A stretch of 64,000 nt of DNA from Alicyclobacillus sp. ALC3 (GCF_028751195.1 NZ_CP066784.1:620001-684000), one strand, 5' to 3'. Positions 43,856 through 52,989 are shown, counted from the first letter of the stretch. The notes: generated by a model not told the origin, from the letters alone. Numbers and translations: made by a program.

Positions 43856-44692
43856 CTACGATTTGACCGCCCCAGCTGTTGCGCCCTCGATGAAGTAACG
43901 TTGGAAGAACAGGAACGCAATGATGAGCGGAGCCGCTGCAATCAAGACACCAGCAGCGAGCAGTGTCCACTGGCCTGCATTGTTCCCGTAAAGGGCAAAC
44001 AGTCCGCGGGACAACGGGTACAACGACGGCGTTGCCAGAAACACGACCGGCCCAATCAGGTCGTTCCAAATTTGGATACTTGCATAAATAGACATAGTCG
44101 CTAGTGCAGGCTTCGCCAAAGGAGCGACAATCGCGATGAGATAACGAATATAACCACATCCGTCGATGACGGCACTTTCATCCAACTCTTTAGGAATGGT
44201 CCGGAAGTACCCAACGAACAGAAAGAATCCAAAGACCATGGCGTCTTCAATGTGTAGAATCATGTACCCAGGACGATTGTTGTACAAATGCAGCATCCGC
44301 GACTCAATAAACAGCGGAATGAGGGCGACAGGAAAGAACATGCCAGAAGTTAGAAGTGCATGCAATTGCCTGGCACCCCGGATATACCTACGAGAAATGG
44401 GAAACGCAAGCGTCACGCTAAAAATCAGTGCGATGACAGTCGGGACCAAAGTGTACAGAATCGAATTCATAAAATACGAGCCCATCGAGGCTGTCTGCCA
44501 GGCCTGTGGGAAGTTACTCCAACTGAACGGAGCTGGAATCGACATCGAGTGCAGCAAAAACTGTTGCTGACTCTGTAAAGAGATGTTCAAGACATAAATC
44601 AGCGGACCGAAGTAGAGGATAACCACGACCAGCCCCGTCGTGATAAGTAGCCTAAGCCAGTTTTTTGATAAGTCGGCCCTTTGGAAACTCAC
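43856..44692 (-). CDS. Carbohydrate ABC transporter permease, MalG-type
   Basis: 278 residues, six spans, with the cytoplasmic EAA loop (ELDESAVIDGCGYIRYLIAIVAPLAKPAL in outline, key DESAVIDGCG and PLAKPAL). The N-terminal part is YFGPLIYVLNISLQS. CUT1 family inner-membrane subunit, overlapping the MalF-type gene by 4 bases (ATGA). No cognate ATPase is encoded nearby; CUT1 systems often share MsmX. Confidence 0.9.
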   Translation of the reverse strand: MSFQRADLSKNWLRLLITTGLVVVILYFGPLIYVLNISLQSQQQFLLHSMSIPAPFSWSNFPQAWQTASMGSYFMNSILYTLVPTVIALIFSVTLAFPISRRYIRGARQLHALLTSGMFFPVALIPLFIESRMLHLYNNRPGYMILHIEDAMVFGFFLFVGYFRTIPKELDESAVIDGCGYIRYLIAIVAPLAKPALATMSIYASIQIWNDLIGPVVFLATPSLYPLSRGLFALYGNNAGQWTLLAAGVLIAAAPLIIAFLFFQRYFIEGATAGAVKS

Positions 44693-45579
44693 GACATTGC
44701 TTCCTCCCTGCGTGTTAGATATCTCTGCAAGAGCAGAACCACGATGACGGTCAGGATGAACTGCAGCATGCCAATGCCGGCACCAAGCCCAAGGTTACTC
44801 GAGCCTTGGAAAGCCGTATTGAACATGTACATGCCAAGCGTGTTGGTATTGTTGGTTCCATCGGTCAATACGTAAATCAGGTCGTAGGACCGAAGCGACC
44901 CCGCAGCTGCCAAAATGACGTTGACGGTTACACTTGGAGCAATCATCGGGAAGGTCACTCGCCAGAAATTGGTCCACCCTGTTGCTCCGTCAATTTTTGC
45001 CGCCTCAGTCAGCTCCTTCGGTACCGTCTTGATACCGGCGATGAAGACCACCGTCGTGAAACCAAGATTTGCCCAAATTTGAACAAAGATGACGAGCGGC
45101 AAAGCCCAACTCGTCGATCCGAAGAATGCAGACGAAGTCCCAAACCAACCGAGCACTGATGCCGCAGGGCCGCCAGACGGAGAGAAAATCAGCGTCCACA
45201 TCAGACCGATAATCGTTACACCCAGCACAGCCGGCATGAATACAAGCGTTCGAAAAAAATTGACACCCGGAAACTTTTTGCTGAGAGCGTTTGCCATCCA
45301 CAATCCGAGGACGTTTTGCAGGATGGTGACGGCGCCCGCAAATAACAACGTATCTTTCACAGATTGCACGAGACCCTGGGAGTCATTCACAAAGATGTGA
45401 ACATAGTTGGAAAAGCCATTGAAAGTCGTCGGCAACCCAGGAACCGCAGTGTAGTTTGTAAACGAGATAATGAGTGTCGAAATAGATGGCACAATCCCAA
45501 ACAGTAAAAACACAAGCAATCCGGGAACCATTGTGAGATAGATGACAGTTCGCTGTCGACCTCTAAACACATTGCTCAA
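44689..45579 (-). CDS. Carbohydrate ABC transporter permease, MalF-type
   Basis: 296 residues, six spans. The EAA loop reads ELTEAAKIDGATGWTNFWRVTFP in outline (key EAAKIDGA and FPMIAPS), and IPSISTLIISFTNY and FMPAVLGVTIIGLMWTLIF are typical CUT1 features. It pairs with the MalG-type subunit and the binding lipoprotein encoded just upstream for uptake of a (di)saccharide, probably chitobiose- or GlcNAc-like because of the nag genes. Confidence 0.9.
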   Translation of the reverse strand: MSNVFRGRQRTVIYLTMVPGLLVFLLFGIVPSISTLIISFTNYTAVPGLPTTFNGFSNYVHIFVNDSQGLVQSVKDTLLFAGAVTILQNVLGLWMANALSKKFPGVNFFRTLVFMPAVLGVTIIGLMWTLIFSPSGGPAASVLGWFGTSSAFFGSTSWALPLVIFVQIWANLGFTTVVFIAGIKTVPKELTEAAKIDGATGWTNFWRVTFPMIAPSVTVNVILAAAGSLRSYDLIYVLTDGTNNTNTLGMYMFNTAFQGSSNLGLGAGIGMLQFILTVIVVLLLQRYLTRREEAMS

Positions 45580-45626
45580 TGGGGATACTCCTTACCGTAG
45601 GGATAATAGTGCGCATTTGAGACCAG

Positions 45627-45654
45627 AGCGGAGCCCGTCGTCATGGGCTCCGCT
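45627..45654 (-). terminator. Intercistronic hairpin between binding protein and permeases
   Basis: AGCGGAGCCC paired perfectly with GGGCTCCGCT, 8-base loop, no T-run. It lies directly after the binding-protein gene. Such hairpins commonly let the binding protein be made in excess of the membrane subunits by partial termination or mRNA protection. Confidence 0.72.
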
Positions 45655-45678
45655 AATCGATAGCCTCCTACGCTTAGT

Positions 45679-47022
45679 TCAAGCCTGGTTTTGCGACTGC
45701 TGATATTGCTGAGCGAGCGCATTCGGGGTGATTCCGCCCTGCAACATCTTCAATTGCTCGTTCCAGAAGTTCGTGGGTTGCATGTAATATGGACCGCTAG
45801 GAATCATCCAGTCTGGAGTTTGGCTAATCACTCGGCCCGTCCCGAACCATTTGCCCATGATGGTGGCTGTCTGACTCGTGAAGGTACCCTGTTCACTTGG
45901 TGAAATGCCAGTCATCTGAACGTACTGGTCGTAGATTGGTTTTGAAGCAAAGAAGTTCAGCCATTCTTCCGCAAGGCTCTTTTGTTTGCTGTTGTTCAAG
46001 ACGACCCATGTCAAGTCAGGGTTCGCGATGGACTGGTTGTTGGAAGCAGTGTTTGAGCCGGGAATCGGGAAATATCCAATCTGCATCTTCGGATTGGCTT
46101 GAAGTACCGAAGAAAGGTCCCAAGAACCGTCGAGCAACATGGCTGCCTTGCCGGCAGCAAAGTCACCGGGCATCTGTTGCCAGTTCTCACCTGCATAGTT
46201 TGGCTCCAGGTAGTTTTGCGCAAAGTTTTGTTCTCTCGTGAAGGCTTTAATCATCGTGGCGTCAGTCCACTTGACCTTCCCCGAAGCAAGCGCAGCGCTT
46301 GCACTTGCGTTGCCGAGGGTCGGTGCGAGCAGAGCCTGCATGAATGGATACATCACGAACTGTACGTAACTAGTTGCACCACCGGCAAGCCCGGTCCACA
46401 CGGGAGTCACACCGTGCGACTTCAGCACCTTGCAGACGTTGAGAAACTCGCTATAGGTGGTCGGCGGCTGAAGGTTGTACTTGGCAAAAATCGCCTTGTT
46501 ATAGAACAAACCGGTTTGATACACGCCAGTAACCATGCCGTAATCATTGCCCTTATATGCAGCCGCACCGAGGTCACTTGCGCTGAATTTGGAAACCCAC
46601 GGCTCACTATTCAGCGGCATAAAGACATTGTTCGCAGCCCATTGCTGGACGTTTGTCATATTGTTGCTGGTCATCTTTTGCGGCATTGGATTAAACGGTT
46701 GAATCGCCATAATATCTGCCGTTCCAGCCTGAACCGCGGTTTGTTGCGCCGTTTGGTAACCGGCTGTGTCATTCGCCGTTGTCTGGAGCTGTACCTGGAC
46801 CCCGTACTTGTGTTCAAACTCCGAGTCAATCTTTTTGACCGCTGCAACTGCAGGCGGGTTCACCCACATGATGATTTTGAGCGGCCCCTTATCGCTTGTT
46901 CCGGACGACTTCGTACCGTTGGTCGAAGTAGTTCCAGCTGTGCCACATCCGGCAACGAGTGCAGTTGACAAGGCTACCAAGGCGATTGGCGTAAGCGTTT
47001 TCCCGATTTTTTTAACTCCCAC
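45679..47022 (-). CDS. Carbohydrate ABC transporter substrate-binding lipoprotein (family 1)
   Basis: 447 residues. Signal MGVKKIGKTLTPIALVALST ends in LVAGCG (lipobox). Mature protein: KIIMWVNPPAVAAVKKIDSEFEHKYG in outline (key PLKIIMW and VKKIDSEF), MLLDGSWDLSSVL and a C-terminal QQYQQSQNQ tail. An extracellular Gly/Ser/Thr linker follows the Cys. It binds a carbohydrate for the MalFG-type permease downstream. GTG start after GGGGGAG. Confidence 0.92.
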   Translation of the reverse strand: MGVKKIGKTLTPIALVALSTALVAGCGTAGTTSTNGTKSSGTSDKGPLKIIMWVNPPAVAAVKKIDSEFEHKYGVQVQLQTTANDTAGYQTAQQTAVQAGTADIMAIQPFNPMPQKMTSNNMTNVQQWAANNVFMPLNSEPWVSKFSASDLGAAAYKGNDYGMVTGVYQTGLFYNKAIFAKYNLQPPTTYSEFLNVCKVLKSHGVTPVWTGLAGGATSYVQFVMYPFMQALLAPTLGNASASAALASGKVKWTDATMIKAFTREQNFAQNYLEPNYAGENWQQMPGDFAAGKAAMLLDGSWDLSSVLQANPKMQIGYFPIPGSNTASNNQSIANPDLTWVVLNNSKQKSLAEEWLNFFASKPIYDQYVQMTGISPSEQGTFTSQTATIMGKWFGTGRVISQTPDWMIPSGPYYMQPTNFWNEQLKMLQGGITPNALAQQYQQSQNQA

Positions 47023-47063
47023 TAGTGTTCTCCCCCTTATTCACGATGACAAAGCGCCTGCGT

Positions 47064-48047
47064 TCATACCAACGTACCAGAGCCGTTCGTCACCCCCTTT
47101 AAAGATGCTGTTGCAGCCTCGCAGTCAAGACATTCTTTAACAAGCAGACTGGCTCCGACCACACCGGAACGGTCTCCCAGTTCTGCGGGGACAATTTTGA
47201 TAGACTTGCTCGCTAAAGGTGACGCGTACTCAGGGAAGAATTCCCGGAGCGGTTCGAACAAGACCGGACCCGCCAGTGACACTCCACCACCAATGACGAC
47301 AATCGCCGGATCAAGAATGGTGCAGTAATTCGCGAGCGCTAAAGCTAAGGTCTGAGCTGCCTCGCGAAAGACTGCGATGGCGTCTGGTTCGCCAGCTGCC
47401 GCCCGTTCAGACAAGGTCTTAGCTGTAACATCCTCGTCTCGCAGCAGCCGCCTTTGGTAAGCCGCAATAAGGCGCGGCCCAGAGACAAATGTTTCGAGGC
47501 AACCGTGTTTCCCACAAGCGCACAGGTCCCCGTCCGGATTGAGAATCGTGTGGCCAATTTCACCCGCTACAAAATGGTCTCCCTCATAGACCTGACCGTC
47601 GAGAATCATTCCGGAACCGACACCAGTACCGATAACAATGTAGAGCAGGGAGTCACTTCCCCTGGCTGCGCCAAATTCGCGCTCTGCCAAAGCCCCAACC
47701 CGAGCATCGCCTTGAACGACACAAGGGACGGAGAATTCTTTTTCGAACCACAGTTTCAAGTTGACATCATGAAGTTCAAGGTTGGATGCATGTATGACAA
47801 CTCCTTCACCGGCATTCACAAACCCCGGAACGCCAATCCCGATGCCTGACAAGTCACCGATACCAAGACCACTTGCATGTTGCATGAGCTGTCTGATTGT
47901 TGCAGACATATTGGCGAGTATTTCGGCACGTGTATTTTGCATTGAATACGTTTTCACGCGGATGTCAACAAGCGACTGTGATGTACCGGTAAATACCCCG
48001 CCTTTAATCGTCGACCCGCCAACATCCAGACCGATTACGTAAGCCAT
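47064..48047 (-). CDS. ROK-family sugar kinase (probable N-acetylglucosamine kinase or glucokinase)
   Basis: 327 residues. ATP site MAYVIGLDVGGSTIKGG, GIGVPGFVNAGEG, GTGVGSGMILDG and the zinc motif CACGKHGCLETFVSGP are all present. There is no HTH, so it is an enzyme. With nagA, nagB and a sugar importer around, phosphorylation of imported GlcNAc is the best guess; glucose is possible. Last-but-one gene before the ROK repressor. Confidence 0.9.
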   Translation of the reverse strand: MAYVIGLDVGGSTIKGGVFTGTSQSLVDIRVKTYSMQNTRAEILANMSATIRQLMQHASGLGIGDLSGIGIGVPGFVNAGEGVVIHASNLELHDVNLKLWFEKEFSVPCVVQGDARVGALAEREFGAARGSDSLLYIVIGTGVGSGMILDGQVYEGDHFVAGEIGHTILNPDGDLCACGKHGCLETFVSGPRLIAAYQRRLLRDEDVTAKTLSERAAAGEPDAIAVFREAAQTLALALANYCTILDPAIVVIGGGVSLAGPVLFEPLREFFPEYASPLASKSIKIVPAELGDRSGVVGASLLVKECLDCEAATASLKGVTNGSGTLV

Positions 48048-48124
48048 CCTAGCATCGAACCTCTCTCTTGCTGTCGAATCAAAGCTGAACCTCCTGCATC
48101 GATTCGCGTTTTGAAGGTTACGTC

Positions 48125-49306
48125 TTAACGTGCTACCTGAAATCCATACTTATTGAGTACGGTAGTCAAACTCGAGTAGGCTATGCCTACGTATCCAGCC
48201 GTAGAGTTCAGTGAAGATATTCGGGCAGTAAAGTTGCGTTCAAGTCCCGGTAACATCGCTTCGTACAAGCCTTCCTTGATGGCTTCAAACATCACTTGGC
48301 CGCTTGTCACTGCGTCTCCGCCGAACACCACGCTGTCGCAGTTCAAGATGTTCACCGTGTTCCCAGCGACAATCCCAAGCGTGCGACCCGCGCCGAGTAG
48401 CACATCTACGGCGACGTCATCTCCAGATTCCGCACGTTCTGCCAAGTCCCGTATCGTAATGGCCTGTGTTTTTGCCGAGTTGTTGTACTTGCGAATCATC
48501 GCCGGCTCCGACACAACGGTTTCCAGACATCCTCGCTTCCCACAGCTGCATTTCTCTCCGCTGTCGCTCACGACAATGTGACCAATCTCACCCGCCATCC
48601 CTAAGGACCCTGTGTAGAGCGATCGGTCGATGATAAGTCCCGCACCCACACCAGTTCCGATGGCGATGTACAGCATGTTTCGGCCGTGCTGTTCGTTTTC
48701 GAAGCCGTACAGAAATTCTCCGTACGCAGCCGCGTTTGTATCATTCTCGACAATGACCGGGAGAGCAAACTCCTGCTCGAGCAGTTCATTCAGGTCCAAG
48801 TCATGCCAGTCAAGGTTACTTGCAGCCACAATCCGACCTGTACTGGAATCCATCAACCCAGGAGCTGCAATGCCAATACTTAAAATCTTGAAACCCTGTG
48901 TATCGCACCAGTCCCTAGCTTCCGAAAGTGCATTCACCAGTTCAATGTAGAGGCTCTGTCCACTTACGCCAGCCTTTTCTTGAAACCATTCCTTCGTCAC
49001 CTGAAAGCTCAGGTCTAGTACACCAATCGCAATATTCGATCCCGTTAGGTCCGCGCAAATGAAGTATCCTCCCTCTGGATTTACCTCCAGAAGTCGCGGG
49101 CGCCTCCCCCCCGTCGATGTCGCATAGCCACACTCTCGAATAAATCCGCTGCCTTGCAACTCACTGGTAATCACCGATACCGTACTTGCTGCAAGTCCCG
49201 TCTGTTCTGAGATGTCCACCCGAGAAATCGGACCGCGGTGTTGGATCAACTTGAATATGACATTCATGTTCAAGTCTCGAAGCACTACGCTATTTGCGCC
49301 TTCCAT
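48125..49306 (-). CDS. ROK-family transcriptional repressor (NagC/XylR-type)
   Basis: 393 residues: an N-terminal winged HTH (HRGPISRVDISEQTGLAASTVSVI, key RVDISEQTGLAASTVS) plus a full ROK domain with GTGVGAGLIIDRSLY and CSCGKRGCLETVVSEP. It likely senses an amino sugar or its phosphate and represses the downstream kinase, importer and nagA genes. ATG 49306 after GGAGAG; an upstream start at 49339 lies before the site. Confidence 0.92.
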   Translation of the reverse strand: MEGANSVVLRDLNMNVIFKLIQHRGPISRVDISEQTGLAASTVSVITSELQGSGFIRECGYATSTGGRRPRLLEVNPEGGYFICADLTGSNIAIGVLDLSFQVTKEWFQEKAGVSGQSLYIELVNALSEARDWCDTQGFKILSIGIAAPGLMDSSTGRIVAASNLDWHDLDLNELLEQEFALPVIVENDTNAAAYGEFLYGFENEQHGRNMLYIAIGTGVGAGLIIDRSLYTGSLGMAGEIGHIVVSDSGEKCSCGKRGCLETVVSEPAMIRKYNNSAKTQAITIRDLAERAESGDDVAVDVLLGAGRTLGIVAGNTVNILNCDSVVFGGDAVTSGQVMFEAIKEGLYEAMLPGLERNFTARISSLNSTAGYVGIAYSSLTTVLNKYGFQVAR

Positions 49307-49356
49307 GGCAACTCTCCTACTTACTTCGTTCGTCGACAAAAGTTAGTTATAAGTGG

Positions 49357-49385
49357 AGTATGCAGTTTATACAGACTATTGTCAA
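49357..49385 (-). promoter_or_regulatory. Promoter of the ROK/amino-sugar operon
   Basis: Minus strand: TTGACA (49380-49385), a 17-base spacer and CATACT (49357-49362), about 50 bases before the repressor start codon. Confidence 0.6.
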
Positions 49386-49522
49386 TATCAATTTTGAGGA
49401 GTTCGAAATCCATGACGATGTGCACTGTATGTTCCAAGTCACGACGCGAATTCTCCAAGCTTGCGGGCTATTCACTCGTGTATGGAATAGGTCTCGTTCG
49501 AAGATAGGAAACTAGCCGTAGC

Positions 49523-49544
49523 CCATCCTCAGTACTGAGGATGG
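49523..49544. repeat. 22-bp perfect palindrome, function unknown
   Basis: CCATCCTCAGT directly followed by its reverse complement ACTGAGGATGG. No loop and no T-run, so not a typical terminator. It lies between the ROK promoter and the small zinc-ribbon gene and could be an operator or a site-specific recombination-like site. Confidence 0.55.
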
Positions 49545-49611
49545 TGTGAATGGCGTCGAACACATAAGCGCCCTGTGGTTTATCATTCGAGCGTGGAATT
49601 GGTGAAGGTGG

Positions 49612-49851
49612 TCAAATGACCTCACAATCATCATTGTTTTTGAGTCGGTAACCCAACCCGTTTTGTGCGCTCCGCGCAACCACCGTTATATCAACATCCG
49701 TGTTGCCGCACATACACCTCTTAAATCCCGTCTCTATGTCTCCGTCCTTATTTTGTACCCCGCGCATAATGAAACGTTGGCCACACGACTGGCACTTGAC
49801 GAGAACTTTTACTCTTTCATGTTTTGCGACTGTATTCTGTTCTTCTAACAT
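49612..49851 (-). CDS. Small zinc-ribbon-like protein of unknown function
   Basis: 79 residues. CQSCGQRF and a second cysteine pair CMCGN about 25 residues later make a CxxC...CxC zinc-ribbon pattern. It has acidic and polar flanks and no membrane segment. ATG 49851 with GGGGTGTAGG upstream. I do not recognise the family; a nucleic-acid or protein-binding role is only a guess. Confidence 0.6.
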   Translation of the reverse strand: MLEEQNTVAKHERVKVLVKCQSCGQRFIMRGVQNKDGDIETGFKRCMCGNTDVDITVVARSAQNGLGYRLKNNDDCEVI

Positions 49852-50258
49852 GGCACCTACACCCCTTTACATGTCTGGCAACTTAAATACATTCTATACG
49901 CCGGTGTCGAACTCCTCCACGACCGTGTTTACCTTTGAGCGGCTTCACGGTCATGTCCCAATCGCTGGCACCACGTTCCGCAGCACCTTGGGATTCGTGA
50001 CCGCCACTCCAAGCCTGTCGAACACCACTTGCTCTGCTACATCTGCCTTGACACCGTTGTCGCTGCACTACGTCGCGAAGCATTTGCCTTGACTTTTTTC
50101 CGAAACTGCACTAATATACATCTTTGTTTAATGGTGATGCTTATCCATGTGTGGAATTATGAGCCGTCCTTGTTGAGCCTCATAGTGGGGCACTACAGGG
50201 ATGGTTTTATTTACCTACCCATGCGAACGACGTCCATGAGCAAGTATCGTCGTAGAAA
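49852..50258. other. Intergenic stretch, no recognised gene
   Basis: About 400 bases upstream of the helicase leader. Short open frames here have no ribosome site or family. It probably holds the promoter of the helicase gene, which I cannot place. Confidence 0.4.
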
Positions 50259-50306
50259 GCGGGCTATCTCTTCTGGCATCGTTTGATACCGGAAGAGATA
50301 ACCCGC
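50259..50306 (+). promoter_or_regulatory. Long leader hairpin upstream of the DEAD-box helicase
   Basis: GCGGGCTATCTCTTCTGG pairs with CCGGAAGAGATAACCCGC apart from two mismatched positions; the loop is about 12 bases. It lies 60 bases before the helicase start codon. There is no long T-run (only CCTTCCTTG). Possible uses: temperature-dependent mRNA control, autoregulation by the helicase, or termination of an upstream transcript. Confidence 0.6.
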
Positions 50307-50366
50307 CTTCCTTGCTGGTGAAACATTGATCGAATATAGAGGTGCACAAAGAAGGAGTTTTGACGC

Positions 50367-51776
50367 ATGGCATTGTTTAGGGAACTAAATTTGAGTAACG
50401 AGGTACTAGGTTCTTTAGAGGAAATGGGTTTCGAATCCGCCACAACCATCCAAATGGAAGCTATACCCATCGCGCTTTCTGGCCAAGATTTAATCGGCCA
50501 GGCGCAAACCGGAACCGGGAAGACCGTGGCATTTTCAATTCCTGTCGTTGAGGCAGTCGATACAACTCAGCACAATGTCCAAGCCCTCATCCTCACCCCC
50601 ACCCGAGAACTCTGCATTCAGGTGGCGGAAGAGATCGCGAAGGTGGGAGCCAAGAAGGGCGTACGGGTACTCGCTGTCTATGGCGGGCATGAGATTCAGC
50701 GCCAAATTCGGGCGCTGAAAAGTCAGCCGAACGTAATCGTTGCGACGCCAGGACGATTAATGGACCACATGAATCGGCGCACGGTTAACATGCAGCATGT
50801 CGGTATGGTTGTGCTGGATGAAGCCGACGAAATGCTGGATATGGGATTCATTGAGGATATCGAGATCATTTTGGCCGCCTGCCCAACGCAGCGACAGACA
50901 TTGCTATTCTCAGCTACCATCAAGCCAGGTGTAGAAAAACTGGCCAAAAAATTCATGCGTAATTTCACGGTCGTGTCGATAAAGCCACAGGACATGATGG
51001 TTCCAACCATCGAACAGGCTTACTATGAAGTGCAAGAAAGCCACAAACTCGATGTGTTAACGAGACTATTGGACATTCAAAATCCGGAACTTGCCATCGT
51101 CTTCGGTCGCACCAAACGTCGAGTCGATGAGCTTTCAAATGCACTACAGACTCGTGGTTATGTAGCAGAGGGATTGCACGGCGACTTGAATCAGAGACAA
51201 CGAGACAGTGTGATGGGCAAATTCCGTGACGGAAGTCTCGAGGTCTTAGTGGCGACCGACGTTGCGGCAAGAGGCATTGACATATCTGGAGTGACACATG
51301 TCTACAACTTTGACATCCCGCAAGATGTAGATAGTTACGTTCACAGGATTGGCAGAACAGGACGTGCCGGAAAAACCGGCATCGCATCCACGTTTGTCAC
51401 GCCTCGCGAGATCGAGCACCTGCGTCAAATTGAGCGCGCCACGAAGCGGCAAATTGAACGTCGTCCAGCGCCTACCGTGATCGAGGCAAAGTACAGCAAA
51501 CAAAAAGTTGCCATGGAACGATTGTTGAACAATAGCAATTTGGACAATCTCGGTGGCTTCCGTGGCCTTGCTGAGGAACTGCTTGAGCAACAGGACTCGA
51601 TTTCGCTGGTCGCTGCTGCGATTCAGTTGTTGACAGTGAATACGACAGAAGTGCCCATTGAACTGACTGCGGAGCAGCCTGTTCGCGTCAAAAAGCCGAC
51701 GTACCGAGATCACAAAGGTGACCGTCACCGGAGGTCTCCTCGCCCCAATGGGGGAGGACGCGGCGCTCGACGGTGA
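50367..51776 (+). CDS. cshA: DEAD-box ATP-dependent RNA helicase, CshA-type
   Basis: 469 residues. Q-motif [26 protein letters not shown] in outline (key [13 protein letters not shown]), motif I AQTGTGKT (46-53), [17 protein letters not shown] in [17 protein letters not shown], and in the C-terminal domain [11 protein letters not shown] and [16 protein letters not shown] basic Arg/Gly-rich tail ends in RSPRPNGGG, shorter than in E. coli DeaD. It unwinds structured RNA, chiefly in the cold and in mRNA decay. ATG 50367 with AAGGAG upstream. Confidence 0.94.
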   Translation: MALFRELNLSNEVLGSLEEMGFESATTIQMEAIPIALSGQDLIGQAQTGTGKTVAFSIPVVEAVDTTQHNVQALILTPTRELCIQVAEEIAKVGAKKGVRVLAVYGGHEIQRQIRALKSQPNVIVATPGRLMDHMNRRTVNMQHVGMVVLDEADEMLDMGFIEDIEIILAACPTQRQTLLFSATIKPGVEKLAKKFMRNFTVVSIKPQDMMVPTIEQAYYEVQESHKLDVLTRLLDIQNPELAIVFGRTKRRVDELSNALQTRGYVAEGLHGDLNQRQRDSVMGKFRDGSLEVLVATDVAARGIDISGVTHVYNFDIPQDVDSYVHRIGRTGRAGKTGIASTFVTPREIEHLRQIERATKRQIERRPAPTVIEAKYSKQKVAMERLLNNSNLDNLGGFRGLAEELLEQQDSISLVAAAIQLLTVNTTEVPIELTAEQPVRVKKPTYRDHKGDRHRRSPRPNGGGRGARR

Positions 51777-51828
51777 TAGGACATGGGGAGTAGCACTTAC
51801 AACATTTTAAATCCCCAAGTAGCTATCC

Positions 51829-51857
51829 TTGACATTCCAATGCACAAACAGTAGTAT
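51829..51857 (+). promoter_or_regulatory. Promoter of the cold-shock gene
   Basis: TTGACA (51829-51834), 17 bases, TAGTAT (51852-51857), directly followed by AAT so that a TATAAT lies 3 bases on. It gives a leader of about 150 bases before the csp start codon, as is usual for cold-shock mRNAs. Confidence 0.65.
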
Positions 51858-51901
51858 AATGCTATTCAGAGTGCATCGGATTAAGGGTATGCTTTCAATG
51901 T

Positions 51902-51949
51902 GCCGCTTTCTCTCTGCTTTCACTTCGGATCGCAGAGAAGGCGGCTTTT
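51902..51949 (+). promoter_or_regulatory. Leader hairpin of the cold-shock mRNA (terminator-like)
   Basis: GCCGCTTTCTCTCTGC pairs with GCAGAGAAGGCGGC (two small bulges) and is followed by TTTT. It could be an attenuator or cold-responsive leader structure inside the csp transcript, or the terminator of the helicase transcript; position after the csp promoter favours a leader role. Confidence 0.6.
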
Positions 51950-52017
51950 GTGCCTTTGGTTTTGTATGTAATTTGTGAATAAATCAGTTTGTGCCAATGG
52001 CATGAGGAGGAAATACA

Positions 52018-52212
52018 ATGGAACAAGGAATCGTAAAGTGGTTTAATGCGGATAAGGGCTTTGGCTTTATTTCTCGCGAGAACGGTGATGACGTTTTCGT
52101 ACATTTTAGCGCCATCCAAGGAAGTGGCTATCGTTCTTTGGAAGAAGGACAACGTGTGAGCTTTGACGTTGTGCAAGGGCCAAAAGGACCGCAAGCCGAA
52201 AACGTAGGTTAA
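52018..52212 (+). CDS. Cold-shock protein, CspA family
   Basis: 64 residues, a single OB-fold cold-shock domain. RNP1 is KGFGFI (13-18), RNP2 is VFVHF (26-30), with VKWFN before and [16 protein letters not shown] at the end. It binds single-stranded RNA and DNA and melts structure at low temperature. Good GAGGAGG upstream. Confidence 0.97.
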   Translation: MEQGIVKWFNADKGFGFISRENGDDVFVHFSAIQGSGYRSLEEGQRVSFDVVQGPKGPQAENVG

Positions 52213-52226
52213 CTTCTTTAATAATC

Positions 52227-52277
52227 AAGGGACTGTCCGTAAGGTGTTGCTTACATACCTTACGGGCAGTCCCTTTT
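52227..52277 (+). terminator. Strong intrinsic terminator after the cold-shock gene
   Basis: AAGGGACTGTCCGTAAGGT pairs with ACCTTACGGGCAGTCCC with one mismatch, then TTTT. Confidence 0.9.
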
Positions 52278-52323
52278 GGTATTACTTAATCGTTCGCCCA
52301 TTTATAGGAAAGGAGGCATATCA

Positions 52324-52506
52324 ATGAGCTACTTCAACAATCGAAAAAAGCCCGCTTCTGAACACGTCTATGCGAACGTTGTTATTTGGCAGTGTTCAGA
52401 ATGCAATTGTTGGTCAAGACAAGAATTCGTTCATATGGCCGAACCAAATTGCCCAATGTGTAAAGGACTGATGAATAGAGAAGCAAAAAACATTCGCATT
52501 GAATAA
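52324..52506 (+). CDS. Cold-inducible protein, YdjO family
   Basis: 60 residues with N-terminal MSYFNNRKKP, a CSECNCW segment and CPMCKGLM near the end, four cysteines making a zinc-ribbon. This is the pattern of B. subtilis YdjO, described as cold-inducible. It stands directly after the cold-shock gene, with AGGAAAGGAGG upstream of ATG 52324. The molecular role is unknown. Confidence 0.85.
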   Translation: MSYFNNRKKPASEHVYANVVIWQCSECNCWSRQEFVHMAEPNCPMCKGLMNREAKNIRIE

Positions 52507-52989
52507 GCTTCTTAGAGCTTGTCCGACAAGCATCCCACGACTCACTGCACGCTAGGATTGCGCTCTGCCTGTCCTATTGACGGGTACTTTCTTGTGCTTA
52601 CATACTCAACTTTTTCCAGCCCCACTCCTCACGCCAGAACTCCCTGTTCTCTGCTATTTCAGCCGAAGCAACGCAGATGAAGACCATGAAGATGTACGCC
52701 GCTCGAGTCTTTGCCGATTCCACTGCCCCAGTCTGCGTTGGCGCAGTTGCCTCACCTTGTCGGCATGAACTGGCGTGAAGTGAACGAATAAGCTGCGAGT
52801 GAGGTACTACGTCATGTGGAGGAATCGGCCTGCCGTCTGGCAATGTGCGAAGATGGTCCATGAGCCTTCGCAGCTACCAGTCTCGTCTACAATCCAACTC
52901 AACTCACACTAAGGAGAAAGGAGCCCCCGAAGGGACTCCATTCTTTACTTACCCAACTTCGTCAAGCACACCCTCGGTTCGGACGATAG
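52507..52989. other. Intergenic stretch, no recognised gene
   Basis: About 480 bases between the YdjO-type gene and the FN3 fragment. Short frames are present on both strands but none has a plausible ribosome site or family match that I can see. Confidence 0.4.

Noticed and set aside
46099..46968. A 289-residue plus-strand frame opposite the binding-protein gene
   Set aside because: The opposite strand encodes a full lipoprotein with lipobox; this frame has no start signal.
49523..49544. 22-bp palindrome as an intrinsic terminator
   Set aside because: It has no loop and no T-run on either strand.
49852..50258. Small plus-strand frames before the helicase as genes
   Set aside because: They lack ribosome sites and overlap each other without any recognisable composition.
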